29,212 bases of DNA, taken from Penium margaritaceum (Eukaryota; Streptophyta; Zygnematophyceae; Desmidiales; Peniaceae). Positions 9,460-19,149 of the stretch are shown piece after piece. The translations under genes and the position numbers were made by a program. Where the stretch lies: positions 181,268 through 210,479 of the forward strand of contig SZWC01000820.1 in the NCBI GenBank assembly GCA_023375785.1, given 5' to 3'. Position 1 is the stretch's first letter. Each line of letters starts with the position of its first letter. The notes beneath the pieces are model-generated. The model was not told the DNA's origin and ran no database searches. It saw only the letters and a list, made by a program, of their open reading frames with translations.

Positions 9460-10308
9460 TGTTGGTTTTCGTGCATCTCTCATTGTGCTCTGTCGTGTCC
9501 TCCCGGCTTATGTACATCAGCGTGCAGATGACTTACGACGAGACTTGGCGCCGTTGGAGTGTCGCTCGGTGGAGCGGACGCACGCTGAGGCCCATTCATC
9601 CGTCGCTGGTGCCTCCTCCTCTGGCGATGCGCTCAGCTCCATCGGCAGGCCTCCTCGGTGGTCGGGCCGCCGGCGGTCACTGCCATTGCAGATGGTGTCT
9701 GCATGCACCTAGCGCTGTGTCTGGCTGTGGCATTGCGTCTGCAGCATCTTGCGATGCCTAGGGTCCATGTCTCCTGTTGTATGGTCCTGTTTGGCATCGT
9801 TGACTATCATAGGCACTGCCTGGGTTCGTGCAGCCATAACTTCTTGTAGCTATTTTTCTAGCTGATTCTGACCACACGACTACGTTCGCAGCATCGGTAT
9901 TATGGTATGGTTCACTTTTCAGGCAAAACGGACGACGTCCGGGTTTTGGGCTGTCGGTCGTCTGGCAGGGCTCACCGAGAAAACTCTGCTTGCCAGAAAA
10001 TAGGTCTAGCACTATTTTCTGATTGGCTGGTTAGCTGAGTAACAAGTTCTACACTAGTGGGGAGGAGCTAGAACTTGGAGGGGTCTCCCATTGTTGCTCA
10101 TTCTTCATTCCTAATCAGTTCCTTTCAGTTTCCAGCTGCTTTCTGACGCTAACACTGGCGCACACACTTTTGAGTAACAAACCCAGAGCTTCTAGACTTA
10201 GTCTCTAGAGTAGACTGAGGGGGCAGCAGACTTAAGCAACGAGCGTGGAAGCCCGCACGCTGCATCGACAACGCATGCTGCCCCAACCTGCTGCCTAGGT
10301 TTCTAGCT
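9460..10308 (+). repeat. A 3' LTR (849 bp)
   Basis: It begins TGTTGG after the polypurine tract and ends TTCTAGCT against the right target-duplication copy GTTCG. Ends are TG..CT, a known non-canonical class. It carries a 12-13 bp insertion near 10281 relative to the 5' copy. Confidence 0.92.
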
Positions 10309-10936
10309 GTTCGTGTGGACCTGTACAGTCTACTATGACCACTCGGCTGTGTCCATGCTCCTGCAGATCCCTGATGCGGACCTAGGTGGCATAGGGGCGT
10401 CGTCTGGCGGTGGACTACCTGCTTGGAGCTGATCGACGGTCGCCCCAGAGTCATGGATGATGTCTCGGACCTTCTGTAGTTTTTCTACAGCTTGTAGGAT
10501 TTTATCGGTGAACAGGCCGTGGGCCCAATTTGCATGTCTTTGCATTGTGTATCCACCGTTTGTTGCTGGATGCATGCATGTGACCAGTCGTAGCGTCCTG
10601 CTTGAGATTTTACACGTGTAGGTTCAGACGGCGTAGCGTTCTGACTTGTCTACGCTGAGTTACGGCCAAAACAGTGGTTTTGGGCCGGTTTGAGGACAGA
10701 CCTTGCACTGCCGCGTGCGACACCCGCCGTGCGCCGCGGCAAGTACTTATGCCATGGACCTGTCATTTGTCATTTCTCTCTGCAAATGCTATTGAAGCAT
10801 CGTGACACTTTGCCTTGTGTCCCCTAGCCAGACCCTTGCCGTTGTGTGCACGACTTGTGACTGTCGTCACCGTCTGACCAGGCACTGACGCCTAGTTAGC
10901 GGCAATATCGCTAGGAAGCTTCCACGCATTTTCTTA
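10309..10936 (+). repeat. B 5' LTR, remainder after the A insertion
   Basis: 10309-10313 is the right target-duplication copy, and 10314-10936 aligns with 17311-17933 of the 3' LTR of B. It ends TTCTTA directly against the PBS, giving TG..TA ends. 21 bp on the left plus 623 bp here equals the 644 bp of the 3' LTR. Confidence 0.92.
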
Positions 10937-10948
10937 TGGTATCAGAGC
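10937..10948 (+). other. Primer-binding site of B
   Basis: TGGTATCAGAGC immediately follows the LTR end. It is the initiator-Met tRNA primer type, as in A and C. Confidence 0.92.
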
Positions 10949-11726
10949 AGCAAGACACCTCTCGCTGAGCTGTGGCGCAAAGACGCAGCACCGGCAGCAG
11001 CAGGGAGAGTCACCGCCGCCGCCGTATCCTGGACCTCGTCGCAACCGTTTTCAACAACGAAATCATCACTCAGTCCCCACCACCACATCGGGTGAGCTGC
11101 GGCATTCACTAGCTCCTGCAGTAGGAGCAGCAACAGCACCACCGGGTGGCAGCAGCAGTCATGTCTGGCTGCGAGCCTTTACACAAAAGAAAAAAAAGGA
11201 GTAGCAGCTCGCAGCAGCAGCTTGCGGCGGCGGCTACGAGCACTGACAGTGCGTAGCGGCGGCAGCAGCTCGCAGCAGCGGCGGCATGAGCAGCTGCAAA
11301 CAGCAATAGTAGCATAGCAGGAGCAGTAACGCAGCAGCATTGTAGCTACTGCAGCGACTGCAGTGCAGTAGCAGCGAAGCAACAACGGCGCAGCAGCAGC
11401 ATTGCAGATGCTGCGCAGTTTCTGTTGCGCAGAAACTACGCAGCCCTTACGCAGCCGCGAGCAGGGGGTGACGAGGTCACCCCCACCAGTCACGCGGAGT
11501 TCGCGTGACCTTCCAAAAATGAACGGTGGCGTAAATTATGCTTGCGAAAAAAAGCAAGAATTTTCTTGCTAGCGTAAGAAATGCTGACGTCATCATATGA
11601 TGTACTAACGTCAGCACTTTTGGGGTGAAAACGTCAATTTTTTTTTAAAGTTTCAACTCCTCGAGAAATGCTGTCGGTTTATTGTTCGGAGTATTTTTTA
11701 CGTTCGGCTCCATACTGAGCGCTGAC
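10949..11726 (+). other. B leader (5' UTR) with degenerate CAG arrays
   Basis: About 780 bp lies between PBS and gag. 10950-11450 is a CAG/GCA-rich, partly decayed array with TAG, CGG and GCG variants. 11450-11726 is more AT-rich and holds two hairpins and one TGACGTCA. Long Ala/Leu/Cys frames on the minus strand come from the array. No separate gene is visible. Confidence 0.65.
11553..11616 (+). other. Two adjacent inverted repeats upstream of B gag
   Basis: The first has perfect 8-bp arms AGCAAGAA (11553-11560) and TTCTTGCT (11563-11570) with a 2-nt loop. The second has 9-bp arms TGCTGACGT (11582-11590) and ACGTCAGCA (11608-11616), enclosing a 12-bp palindrome CATCATATGATG (11591-11602). 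In RNA they could form strong hairpins. A role in packaging or dimerisation is speculation. Confidence 0.55.
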
Positions 11727-13350
11727 ATGGCTCCGACCGGTGACAAGGGCAAAGGACCACTCGATCCTTCTTCCTCCAGGGTCATGAGCCCACGCTCGCA
11801 GGCCATTGTAGACCTGCAGGGTCAGCAGGATGAGATATGTCGCCTACGCAGCAGCAGACCGATGCCATCTGCACGCTCACTCATCTTCTTTGGAGTCTGT
11901 CCTTGGTCCCACAGCACACCTCCGGGGAAGTCGGCGGTGTCACACATTCTGCACAGCAGTCAGCATCTACACAGAGGAGAGCGGCAGTACAGGACCCGCC
12001 ACTTCTTGATCCTTTGGAGGAGGACCGTGATATGCCAGGCATGGACGATGACACTCCCGAGAGGGAGATTCGCGTACTTCAGGAGCATCTTTGCCAGTTG
12101 CAGACGCGTTCTGGTTCACTGTTCCCGGAGATCCGATCTTCGCTTTAGACCTACCTCGGCGAATTTCCTCGTCTTGATGTCTTCCCCGTCCCTCGTCTTT
12201 CCCATCTTGTGGTTGCTCTCCCTACGGAGCGGCAACCTAAGGACTTTGAGACACCGCCCCCACGATATGTCAGCGAGGACGGCTTTGACTGCTGGGAGAC
12301 CCTCTTCCAGGTATGGGCCACTTCAGAGGGGGTTTGGCCCTAATACCACAGTCACTACCAGGTTACGGACCGTGCTCAGGTGCTGACAACGGCTCGGGCG
12401 ATGCGCGGACTCCTTTACGCCATGCCTCCCAAGACGTTCGTGGACTTTTGCCCCTTCCTTGGAGAGGCGGGCACAGGTGCGGGTGCTGACCCACGTCGGG
12501 GCTAGGAGCTGGCATTGTCCCTGCTTGCTGCAGAGACGCATGCCACCCGCACAGCTCACATCCGCGCCTTCCACTCCCTTTGTCAGGGTCCTACCGAGCC
12601 CGCAGCCGCTTATTAGCGACGCGCCATGCGCATCTACACGTGCCTTGGGACCGCAGGAGGGACACAGTTGTGGGCGCTTCGCACGCTCATGATCAGAGTC
12701 CGTCTTGAGCACGCCGACAACTTCAGAAGGTATAGCGATGCCACGCTCGAGCCCTTGTCCACCTCCCTTTAGCTTCTCCCTTTGGCGCATCAGCGCTTCC
12801 TCCAGGTGGCATCCACTCGTGAGGCAACCGTCGCCCACCAGGAGAGTTCACTTGCTGCACCGGTCATCGCGTCACCACCGATGCCTCCCTCGCAGTTCAC
12901 TTCTCCATCCGCTGACACGCCCTCCTCTTCCCCTTCCACCCCAGCTACCCCGACTCAGACGTAGGGTGTGGCAGCAGCATCACAGGGGAAGAAGAGCAAA
13001 AAGAAGCGTGGCTCGGCCCAGCAGCAGTCACTACAGTAGCAATCGTCAGGCGGTAGCAGTGGACGCACTGTTCACCGCTACAACTATGGAGGCGCTCACC
13101 ACTACGCCGAGTGCCAGCAGCCGCTGGACTGGACGTGGATCACTCGCGGTATTCAGGCTGCATACGCACAGCGGTCTGCGTCGAGCAACACAGCCTCTGG
13201 TCGCGCGGCGACCACGACCGCAGCAGTTCCTGCTTCCCCATCGGCGAGCCGCAGAAACCCGGACCCCCGTGACCGCACCATCGCCAAGCTCCGTCAGGTC
13301 CAGGCGCTTCGCTCTCAGGGAGGTGCGAGTGTGTCGTCACAGTTGGGTGG
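11727..13350 (+). pseudogene. gag: B gag polyprotein (degenerate)
   Basis: I start at ATG 11727 (GACATGG; protein MAPTGDKGKGPLD…). Near 11845, in a CAG triplet run, the readable protein shifts to another frame and stays there. Gag motifs matching A include KDFETPPPRYVSE and a helical body with ARAMRGLLYAMPP. In-frame stops lie at about 12146 (TAG), 12341 (TAA), and several further TAGs at about 12504, 12614, 12771, 12962 and 13035; the last follows CAG in a Gln run. A C-terminal basic patch (KKSKKKR) precedes a degenerate zinc knuckle (YNYGGAHHYAEC), with Tyr in place of a metal-binding Cys. Gag runs into pol in the same frame, so this was probably a single gag-pol frame. Confidence 0.78.
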
Positions 13351-13351
13351 T

Positions 13352-15005
13352 TCACAGACGGTTTGTTCGTCTATTCTCGTCTCTCTTGATTACTCGTGTG
13401 GGGGAGCACAGCTGGCATGTGATGATGATGGACTTGACAGTATAGATTGGATTTCTGAGTCTCACCTGTGCGCCCTTCGTCGTTCTCCCTCCTCTGTTGC
13501 CGAGCGCCCGTGTGTAGCCAAGTGTTCCATTGCCCGTTGCACCGTGACGTCCTCCTGTCATGATTCTGGTGGCATTTGGATCATCGATTCAGGTGCCACT
13601 TACCACATGACATGTCGTTGTAATGACCTTGTTGTCCTCGGTCCTATGGCGTCTGTTCCCTCCGTTCGCATAGGCTCTGGACAGTCTTTGCCAGTGCAGG
13701 GTGTTCGGGTTTTGTGCTTCGATGGTCCGTCTTGCCCCTTGTATCTCTCCGACGTGCTTTTTGTGCCTGACCTTGAGCTCAGCTTGCTCTTTGTGCATGC
13801 CTGCACTTTGATGGGACTCTCTGTGGAGCACACTGCCGACTACGCGACAGTGATTGCTCTTGATACTTGCATTGTTGTTATTCGTGCCTCTGTTGTCGAT
13901 GATCTGTATCGTGTTCCTCGGATCTCTTTTTCTCCTTGCTCCCCTTCCCCTCCTGCTCGTGTGTTTCTCACTGGTGTCCTATCTGCTGAGCACCAGCGCT
14001 TGTTGCATCGGCGTCTGTGTCATGTGGGCTCTGACACTGTGTTGAAGCTCATTAGGAAACATCCCGCCCTTAGTCTTGACGCAACCTCTTTCGAGAAGCC
14101 GCCCAAGACCGATTATTTGTTCTGTGCTCAGGGTAAGATGCATCGCTGCACCTACCCTGACTCCCGTTATTGAGCCCTTCGTCCCGTTGAGCTGGTCCAT
14201 TCGGACCTTCTCGGTCCTCTCCCTCTTGAGTCCTTATCCGATCGGGGCCGATATGTCCTGACCCTGGCCGATGATTTCACCTGGATGCGGTGGGTCTACA
14301 ACCTGCGCCAGAAGAGTGATGCTGCTCTCGCGGTTTGTCCCTAGCTAGTGATGGCTGAGCGTCAGTCTCGCCACTCGCTACACACCTTCCGCTCGGATCG
14401 TGGCGGCGAGTTTCTTAGCGAAACGGATAGTTTCTTTGACGAGCGCGGGATTTTTCACCAGGTCTCTGCTCCTGCCACTCCTCAGCAGAATGGTGTCTCT
14501 GAGCGTTAGAAGTGCACCATGGAGGATGTGGTTCGTGCTATGCAGTCTGAGTACGGTCTCCCGGAATCCTTCGCCTTTGAAGGATTCACGTACATGACGT
14601 AGGTCTGGAACCGCCTCCCGCACGGTCCTCTTCTGGACCATGTTACACCGTATGAGCTCTGGTTTGGCCACCGTGCCAATCTGCGTCTTCCTCGTGTCTG
14701 GGGCTCAGTGGCTTCTGTGTGGTACACGGAGGATCAGCAGGGGTCCAAGGTCTCTCCGTGGGGTCGCTTGTGTGCCTTCATTGGTATCCGTCCGCGGTCG
14801 AAGGCCTGGCGTTGTTGGGACCTCACCCGTCGTCGCATTGTTGAGTCGTGCGACACTCTCTTCTTTTAGTCTCTCACCTACAATGATGTGACCTCGATTG
14901 TGTCGATGTATATCACACACATTCCTGCGTGTGAGGTTTCTCGACGGATGGGGGAGTGTGAGCCTACGAGCACCTCTCGTCCGGCTGATGTGTCCGTTTG
15001 AGCCC
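13352..15005 (+). pseudogene. pol: B pol: aspartic protease and integrase
   Basis: Protease motif WIIDSGATYHMT is intact (Asp codon at 13586). The zinc domain LLHRRLCHVG … FCAQGKMHR keeps both His and the last Cys; the first Cys of its pair is not evident. The integrase triad is present: Asp in LVHSD (14204), Asp in RSDRGGEF (14396) and Glu in GVSER (14501), with the same 64 and 35 spacing as A. The frame is broken by TGA at 14171 and TAGs at about 14341, 14507 and 14600. At the last three the A sequence has Trp, so these look like TGG to TAG transitions. A further TAG lies near 14867. The frame then shifts near a C run at about 15003-15009. Confidence 0.87.
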
Positions 15006-15009
15006 CCCC

Positions 15010-17172
15010 ACTTCTCGGTCTCCGGCTCTTGATGACCCGGTGATCATCGCTGTTGGCGTAGAGACCTCTCACGTCTAGCCTGTCTTCTCTCCTACGCCCT
15101 CGTGCCCCATAGACACCCATGATATTGTCCCCCCAACCACCGGTACTCCTATCTCTGTGGGCAATCCTGCTGCCAATCCTAGTCATGTGTCTCTCGTCAG
15201 TTCACCAGCTTATCCTCCCACTACATCACCCGCCCCTGTGCCTCAGTCCTTACCAGATGTGGTCGTGCCTGTGTCTGAGCCTGCTGTCTGCCCTTTGAGC
15301 CCAGGCTACTCACGTGAGCCCAGTAGTCGTCTTCGACCGCTGGAATCTGTAGCCCAGCGAGTGTCAGGTCCCGCACCCAGGCGCTCCACTCGCAGCATTG
15401 CGAGTGGCGATCCCGGCACAAAGGCCCTCAGCCTGAGTGTCCGTACAGATCACACAGAGGTACATCTAGCGTGTCATGTAGGGCACAATCTCGTCACTCG
15501 CGAGTTTCATACCACTTGTGATGTAGCAGCTGACCTTGTGGTCGTCAAGCCCAGTTCTGAGGCGTGTGCACTTGCTACTCAGAGCTCTCCCTTGTTGGCG
15601 CCTGATCCGGGCACACTAAGGGATGCCCGCTCATCAGAGGATGCCGATGCCTGGCGTGCCGCCTGCGAGGATGAGCTTTGTGCCATCCGAGAGCACAGAG
15701 TTTACGAGCTAGTTGACCTTCCACCTTCGAGGAAGGCGATTCAGGTCAAGTGGGTCTTTTGCAAGAAGGTGAATCCAAATGGCTCACTGGAACGCCACAA
15801 GGCTCGCTTGGTCGTCAACGGGTACTCTCAGATTGAGGGCGTTGATTACACTGACACCTTTGTCCCTGTCGACTGCATGACCTCAGCTCTGTTTGGTGTT
15901 GTGGCTCAGCATGATTGGGAACTGCAGTAGCTGGATGTGAACAATGTGTTCGTCCATGGCTCTCTGGATGAGGAGATTTACATGGCCCAGCCACCAGGCT
16001 TTGAGGACGGTGACAAGGTCTGGCGCTTGCGCAAGTCCTTTTACGGACTCAAGCAGTCTCCTCGATGCTCAAACCGGGAGATCACAGGCACTATGACTCG
16101 TGCGGGGTATGTACAAAGCGAGGCAGATCCCTCTCTTTTCATCCGACAAGCGCCTGAGCGGATCACTACCATCCTGGTCTATGTGGACGGCCTCCTGATC
16201 GCATCTCCCTCCATGGAGGCCATGAAGGAGGCCAAGGAGGTCCTCCAGACTGCCTGTATAATGAAGGACCTTGGTCCTGCAATAGTGTTTCTTGATATGG
16301 AGATTGTACGAGACCGGAGACGCCGGACTCTTCTGTTGCATCAAGCCAAATACATACGCGTTGTGGGGGAGCGCTTCAGTGACCTCCTTGGCGTAGTGCC
16401 AATGGCCTCCACACCTCTCACACCTGACGGGCAGGACGCCCTGAAGGTGGACGATCCCACACAGCTGGGGGAGATAGTGGATGTGACCTTGTACCTCCGC
16501 CTCATCGGATCTCTGATGTACCTGACCACTACCACAAGTCCTGACATCTCTTTTGCCGTCAACCTCCTTGCATAGTTTTTGCAAGCTCCACGTGCTACAG
16601 CCCTCCAGGCGGTTGTGCGAGTGGTCCTGCAGGTGGTTTCAACACCGTACCTTGGACTCTGCTTTCGCCGGAAGTGCTCGGTGGTTCTTGACGGCTATAC
16701 CGGCAGCGACTGGGCCTGGAGCCCAGATGGACGCAGTCGCACCGGTTACGTGTTCTTGCTCGGTGGTACCGCTGTGTTCTGGAGCACTGGGAAGCAGGGC
16801 TGCATTGCATGTAGCTCATCGGAGGCAGAGTATGTTGCTCTGGGTGCAGGTGCTTCTGAGGCAGTGTGGCTGCAGCGCCTGTTCCTTGAGCTGGACCAGT
16901 CAGTGCCCGCCATCGTGCTTCGTTGTGACAACCAGAGTGCTCTTGCCATTGCGGAGAACTCTGGTGTCTTTCATGCTCGAACCAAGCATATTGCGGTTGA
17001 GCATCATTTTGTTCGTGATGTGGTGGAGCGACACGTGATCTCCGTCATATGGGTTGGCAATGACATGCAGCGTGCTGACTTCTTGACGAAGGCACTGGCA
17101 TGCGGGAGAAGAATGACATGCAGCGTGCTTTTTGGTGGCCATTCGTTCTGTTGGGCTTCGCCCCTTGCCTGA
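15010..17172 (+). pseudogene. pol: B pol: reverse transcriptase and RNase H
   Basis: One frame carries the linker, the full RT (VYELVDLPPSRKAI, LDVNNVFVHGSLDEEIYM, FYGLKQSP, YVDGLLIASP) and RNase H (SRTGYVFLLGG, SSSEAEYVAL, LRCDNQSALAIAE, RTKHIAVEHHFV), ending at TGA 17170. The RT active-site YVDD reads YVDG, an A-to-G change at 16190, which should abolish polymerase activity. TAGs at 15928 and 16573 both replace a Gln (A has Gln at the second). An 18-bp direct repeat, AATGACATGCAGCGTGCT, occurs near 17061 and 17113 around the C-terminus. This is the more complete RT of the two Copia elements and shows what A has deleted. Confidence 0.88.
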
Positions 17173-17280
17173 GAGTGGTTGATTACGGGGTGTGTCTGTG
17201 TCTGTGTCACGACTGTTTCTGCACTCGTTGTTGCACTCGTTTCAGTGCTGCATGTGTATGCACATGGGTACCATCGATTC

Positions 17281-17289
17281 ATGGGGGAG
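17281..17289 (+). other. Polypurine tract of B
   Basis: ATGGGGGAG directly precedes the 3' LTR start TGTTGTG and is identical to the tract of A. Confidence 0.85.
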
Positions 17290-17933
17290 TGTTGTGATTT
17301 GTGACGTTCCTGTCGACCTGTACCAATTTTTGTGACCAGTCAGCTGTGTCCATGCTCGTGCAAATCCCTGATGCGGACCCAGGTGGCACCGGGGCGTTGT
17401 CTGGGGGTGGACTATGTGCTCGGAGCTGATCGACGGTCGCCCCAGAGTCCTGGATGATGTCTCGGACCTTCTACAGTTTGTTTGTAGCTTGTAGGATTTT
17501 ATCGGTGAACTGGTCGTGGGCACGATTTGCATGTCTTTGCATTGTGTGTCCACCGTTTGTTGCGGGATGCATGCATGTGACCAGTCTTAGCGTCCGGCTT
17601 GAGATTTTGCACGTGCAGATTCAGACGGCGTAGCGTTCTCACTTGACTACGCAGAGTTACGGCCAAAACAGTGGTTTTAGGCCGGATTTAGGACAGACCT
17701 TGCACTTCCGCGTGCGTCACCCGCCGTGCGCCGCGGCAGGTACTTATGCCATGGACCTTTCATTTGTCATTTCTCTCTGCAAATGCTATTGAAGCATTCT
17801 GACACTTTGCCTTGTGTCCCTTAGCTAGACCCTTGCCGTTGTGTGCACGACTTGTGACTATCGTCACCGTCTAACCAGGCACTGACGCCTAGTCAACGGC
17901 AATATCGCTAGGAAGCTTCCATGCCTTTTCTTA
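17290..17933 (+). repeat. B 3' LTR (644 bp, uninterrupted)
   Basis: Complete LTR from TGTTGTGATTTG to CTTTTCTTA. It contains the intact pre-insertion site GTTCC at 17306-17310, where A inserted in the 5' copy. TG..TA ends agree with the solo LTR at 17995-18635, which is related over most of its length. Confidence 0.92.
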
Positions 17934-17994
17934 TGGGGCTCTAGCAGACGTAGGCCAGTGACGCCAGAAATAGTTATCAATTTGATGATCGACG
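17934..17994 (-). pseudogene. C-terminal tail of Gypsy D polyprotein
   Basis: This 61-bp piece between B and the solo LTR is open on the minus strand. It continues the chromodomain frame of D if the solo LTR and one CGACG copy are removed, giving an aromatic- and basic-rich tail. It is what remains of D between two later insertions. The assignment rests on frame continuity only. Confidence 0.5.
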
Positions 17995-18635
17995 TAAGAG
18001 GATGCGTAGAAGCTTCCTAGCGACACAATCGCTGATTGGGTGTTAGTGCCCGGTCAGATGGTGACAACAGTCACAGGTCGTACACACAACAGCAAGGGTT
18101 TGGCTAGGAGACACAAGTCATAGTGTCATAATGCTTCAATAGAATTTCAGAGAGAGTAAAAAAATGATAGGTCCACAGCATAAATACCTGCCGTGGCGCA
18201 CGGCGGGTGTTGCACGCGGCAGTGCAAGGTCTGTCATAAACTGGCTCAAAACACTGTTTTGGCCATAACTCTATGTTGACAAATTAGAACACTACGCTGT
18301 CTGAACCTAAACGTGCAAGATCTCAGGCCGGACGCTATGAATGGTCATATACATGCGTCCGGCATCAAATGGTGGACACACAATGTAAAACATGCAAATC
18401 GTGCCCGCGGCCAGTCCACCGATAAAATCCCACAGGCTGCAGAAAAACTGCAGAAGGTCCAAGAGAGCATCCAGGACGCTCGGGTAGTTGTCGGTCAGCT
18501 CCGAGTGAATGGTCCACCACCTTCCAACGCACCGGTGCCTCCTGGGTCTGCATCAGGGATCATGTCGTCATGCTCTCCTGTACCGCTGCTCTCCTGGCCG
18601 TCGCTCGTGACGGGTGGAAGCCACACACACCAACA
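17995..18635 (-). repeat. Solo LTR, B-related family (641 bp)
   Basis: On the minus strand it begins TGTTGGTGTGTGTGGCTTCC and ends CATCCTCTTA. From about 18560 down to 17995 it aligns with the B LTR, while its first ~70 bp instead match the start of the LTR of C. It is flanked on both sides by CGACG (17990-17994 and 18636-18640), a perfect 5-bp target duplication, with no internal region. That marks a solo LTR left by LTR-LTR recombination of a full insertion in D. A plausible TATA-like word, TATTTATG, lies near 18180-18190 on the minus strand. Confidence 0.9.
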
Positions 18636-18770
18636 CGACGTCTCGGAGGTTGTCCTAAGGCTCCCAGCTATTGTGCGTGGTATTGTAGCTGTACCACTTG
18701 ACCAGATACTTGATCGTTTTTCCTCCGCGTCTATGTCCCAAGATATCTCCGATCAGGTACTTTTGTATCC
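18636..18770 (-). pseudogene. Chromodomain of Gypsy D
   Basis: The minus strand encodes ILGHRRGGKTIKYLVKWYSY followed by TTHNSWEP, a stop, and DNL. This matches the chromodomain core (YLVKW…, W-E-P, N-L) at the integrase C-terminus of chromoviruses, where it directs insertion to marked chromatin. One in-frame TAG falls where Glu or Gln is usual after WEP. Sequence upstream (18780-19150) is a Pro/Ser/Thr-rich linker with frameshifts. Confidence 0.75.
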
Positions 18771-19149
18771 TCATCTACTTGGAGAGGAGGTGGAGGTGGG
18801 ACATCTCTATTGGGAAGTTCTGACTGGGGTCCTGGTAGTGCTTGATGTTGATGATGTGGAAGACAAGGTGGATTGTAATGTTTTTGGGGAGACAAAGTCG
18901 AGCGACATCTGGGTTTGTATTTGCTTGTTCTCAAATATTCCCAACATGCGGAGGTTTGAGCTTTGCGCAATCTTGTCCTTGGAGCTTGATGTTCATTGAG
19001 GTGTGGAGGACACTATTTCCAGCGCTGAACACGTCATCGCTGCAATGTCGATCGGCTGCCGACTTCATAGGTGCTTGTGTCTTCGCGAGGTTCTACCGTG
19101 TTTCCTCCCAGATTCTTTTGAAATCCCATAAGTGAATGTCTACAGTGGG

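Larger units (their letters stand above)
1694..10308 (+). mobile_element. Ty1/Copia retrotransposon A, complete LTR to LTR
   Basis: An 8615-bp plus-strand Copia element with 5' LTR 1694-2531, PBS 2532, long CAG-rich leader, gag, protease, integrase, a coding minisatellite, RT, RNase H, polypurine tract and 3' LTR 9460-10308. Flanks GTTTC (1689-1693) and GTTCG (10309-10313) each differ by one base from GTTCC in the uninterrupted LTR of B (17306-17310), so this is a 5-bp target duplication. Coding is broken by stops, a gag-pol frameshift and loss of the RT core, so A is not autonomous. Over the first ~270 bp the LTRs differ at about 5 percent of sites by eye, mostly transitions. Confidence 0.93.
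1673..17933 (+). mobile_element. Ty1/Copia retrotransposon B, split by insertion of A
   Basis: Plus-strand Copia of about 7.64 kb once A and one copy of its target duplication are removed. Order: 5' LTR (1673-1693 plus 10314-10936), PBS 10937, CAG-rich leader, gag, protease, integrase, RT, RNase H, polypurine tract 17281-17289 and 3' LTR (17290-17933). Integrase before RT defines Copia. The split 5' LTR sums to exactly 644 bp, the same as the 3' LTR. Gag-pol is pseudogenised by many stops, at least two frameshifts and a YVDD to YVDG change. By eye the LTRs differ at roughly 9 percent of sites, more than those of A, which agrees with B being older. Confidence 0.9.

Noticed and set aside
3970..16575. 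Alternative genetic code with TAG read as Gln (as in some ulvophyte algae and ciliates)
   Set aside because: Many TAGs sit at Gln positions (gag tract, 15928, 16573), but others sit where the sister element has Trp, Glu or Tyr (14507, 14600, 9071, 9092, 4474), and TGA and TAA also occur. Random decay fits better.
1668..17938. Clear target duplication for B
   Set aside because: CGAGG and TGGGG match at only 3 of 5 positions. I treat it as possible but unproven decay, and the insertion in D rests on other evidence.
18313..18999. A 228-residue plus-strand open frame
   Set aside because: It runs across the antisense of the solo LTR and the chromodomain region of D, so it is a shadow frame.
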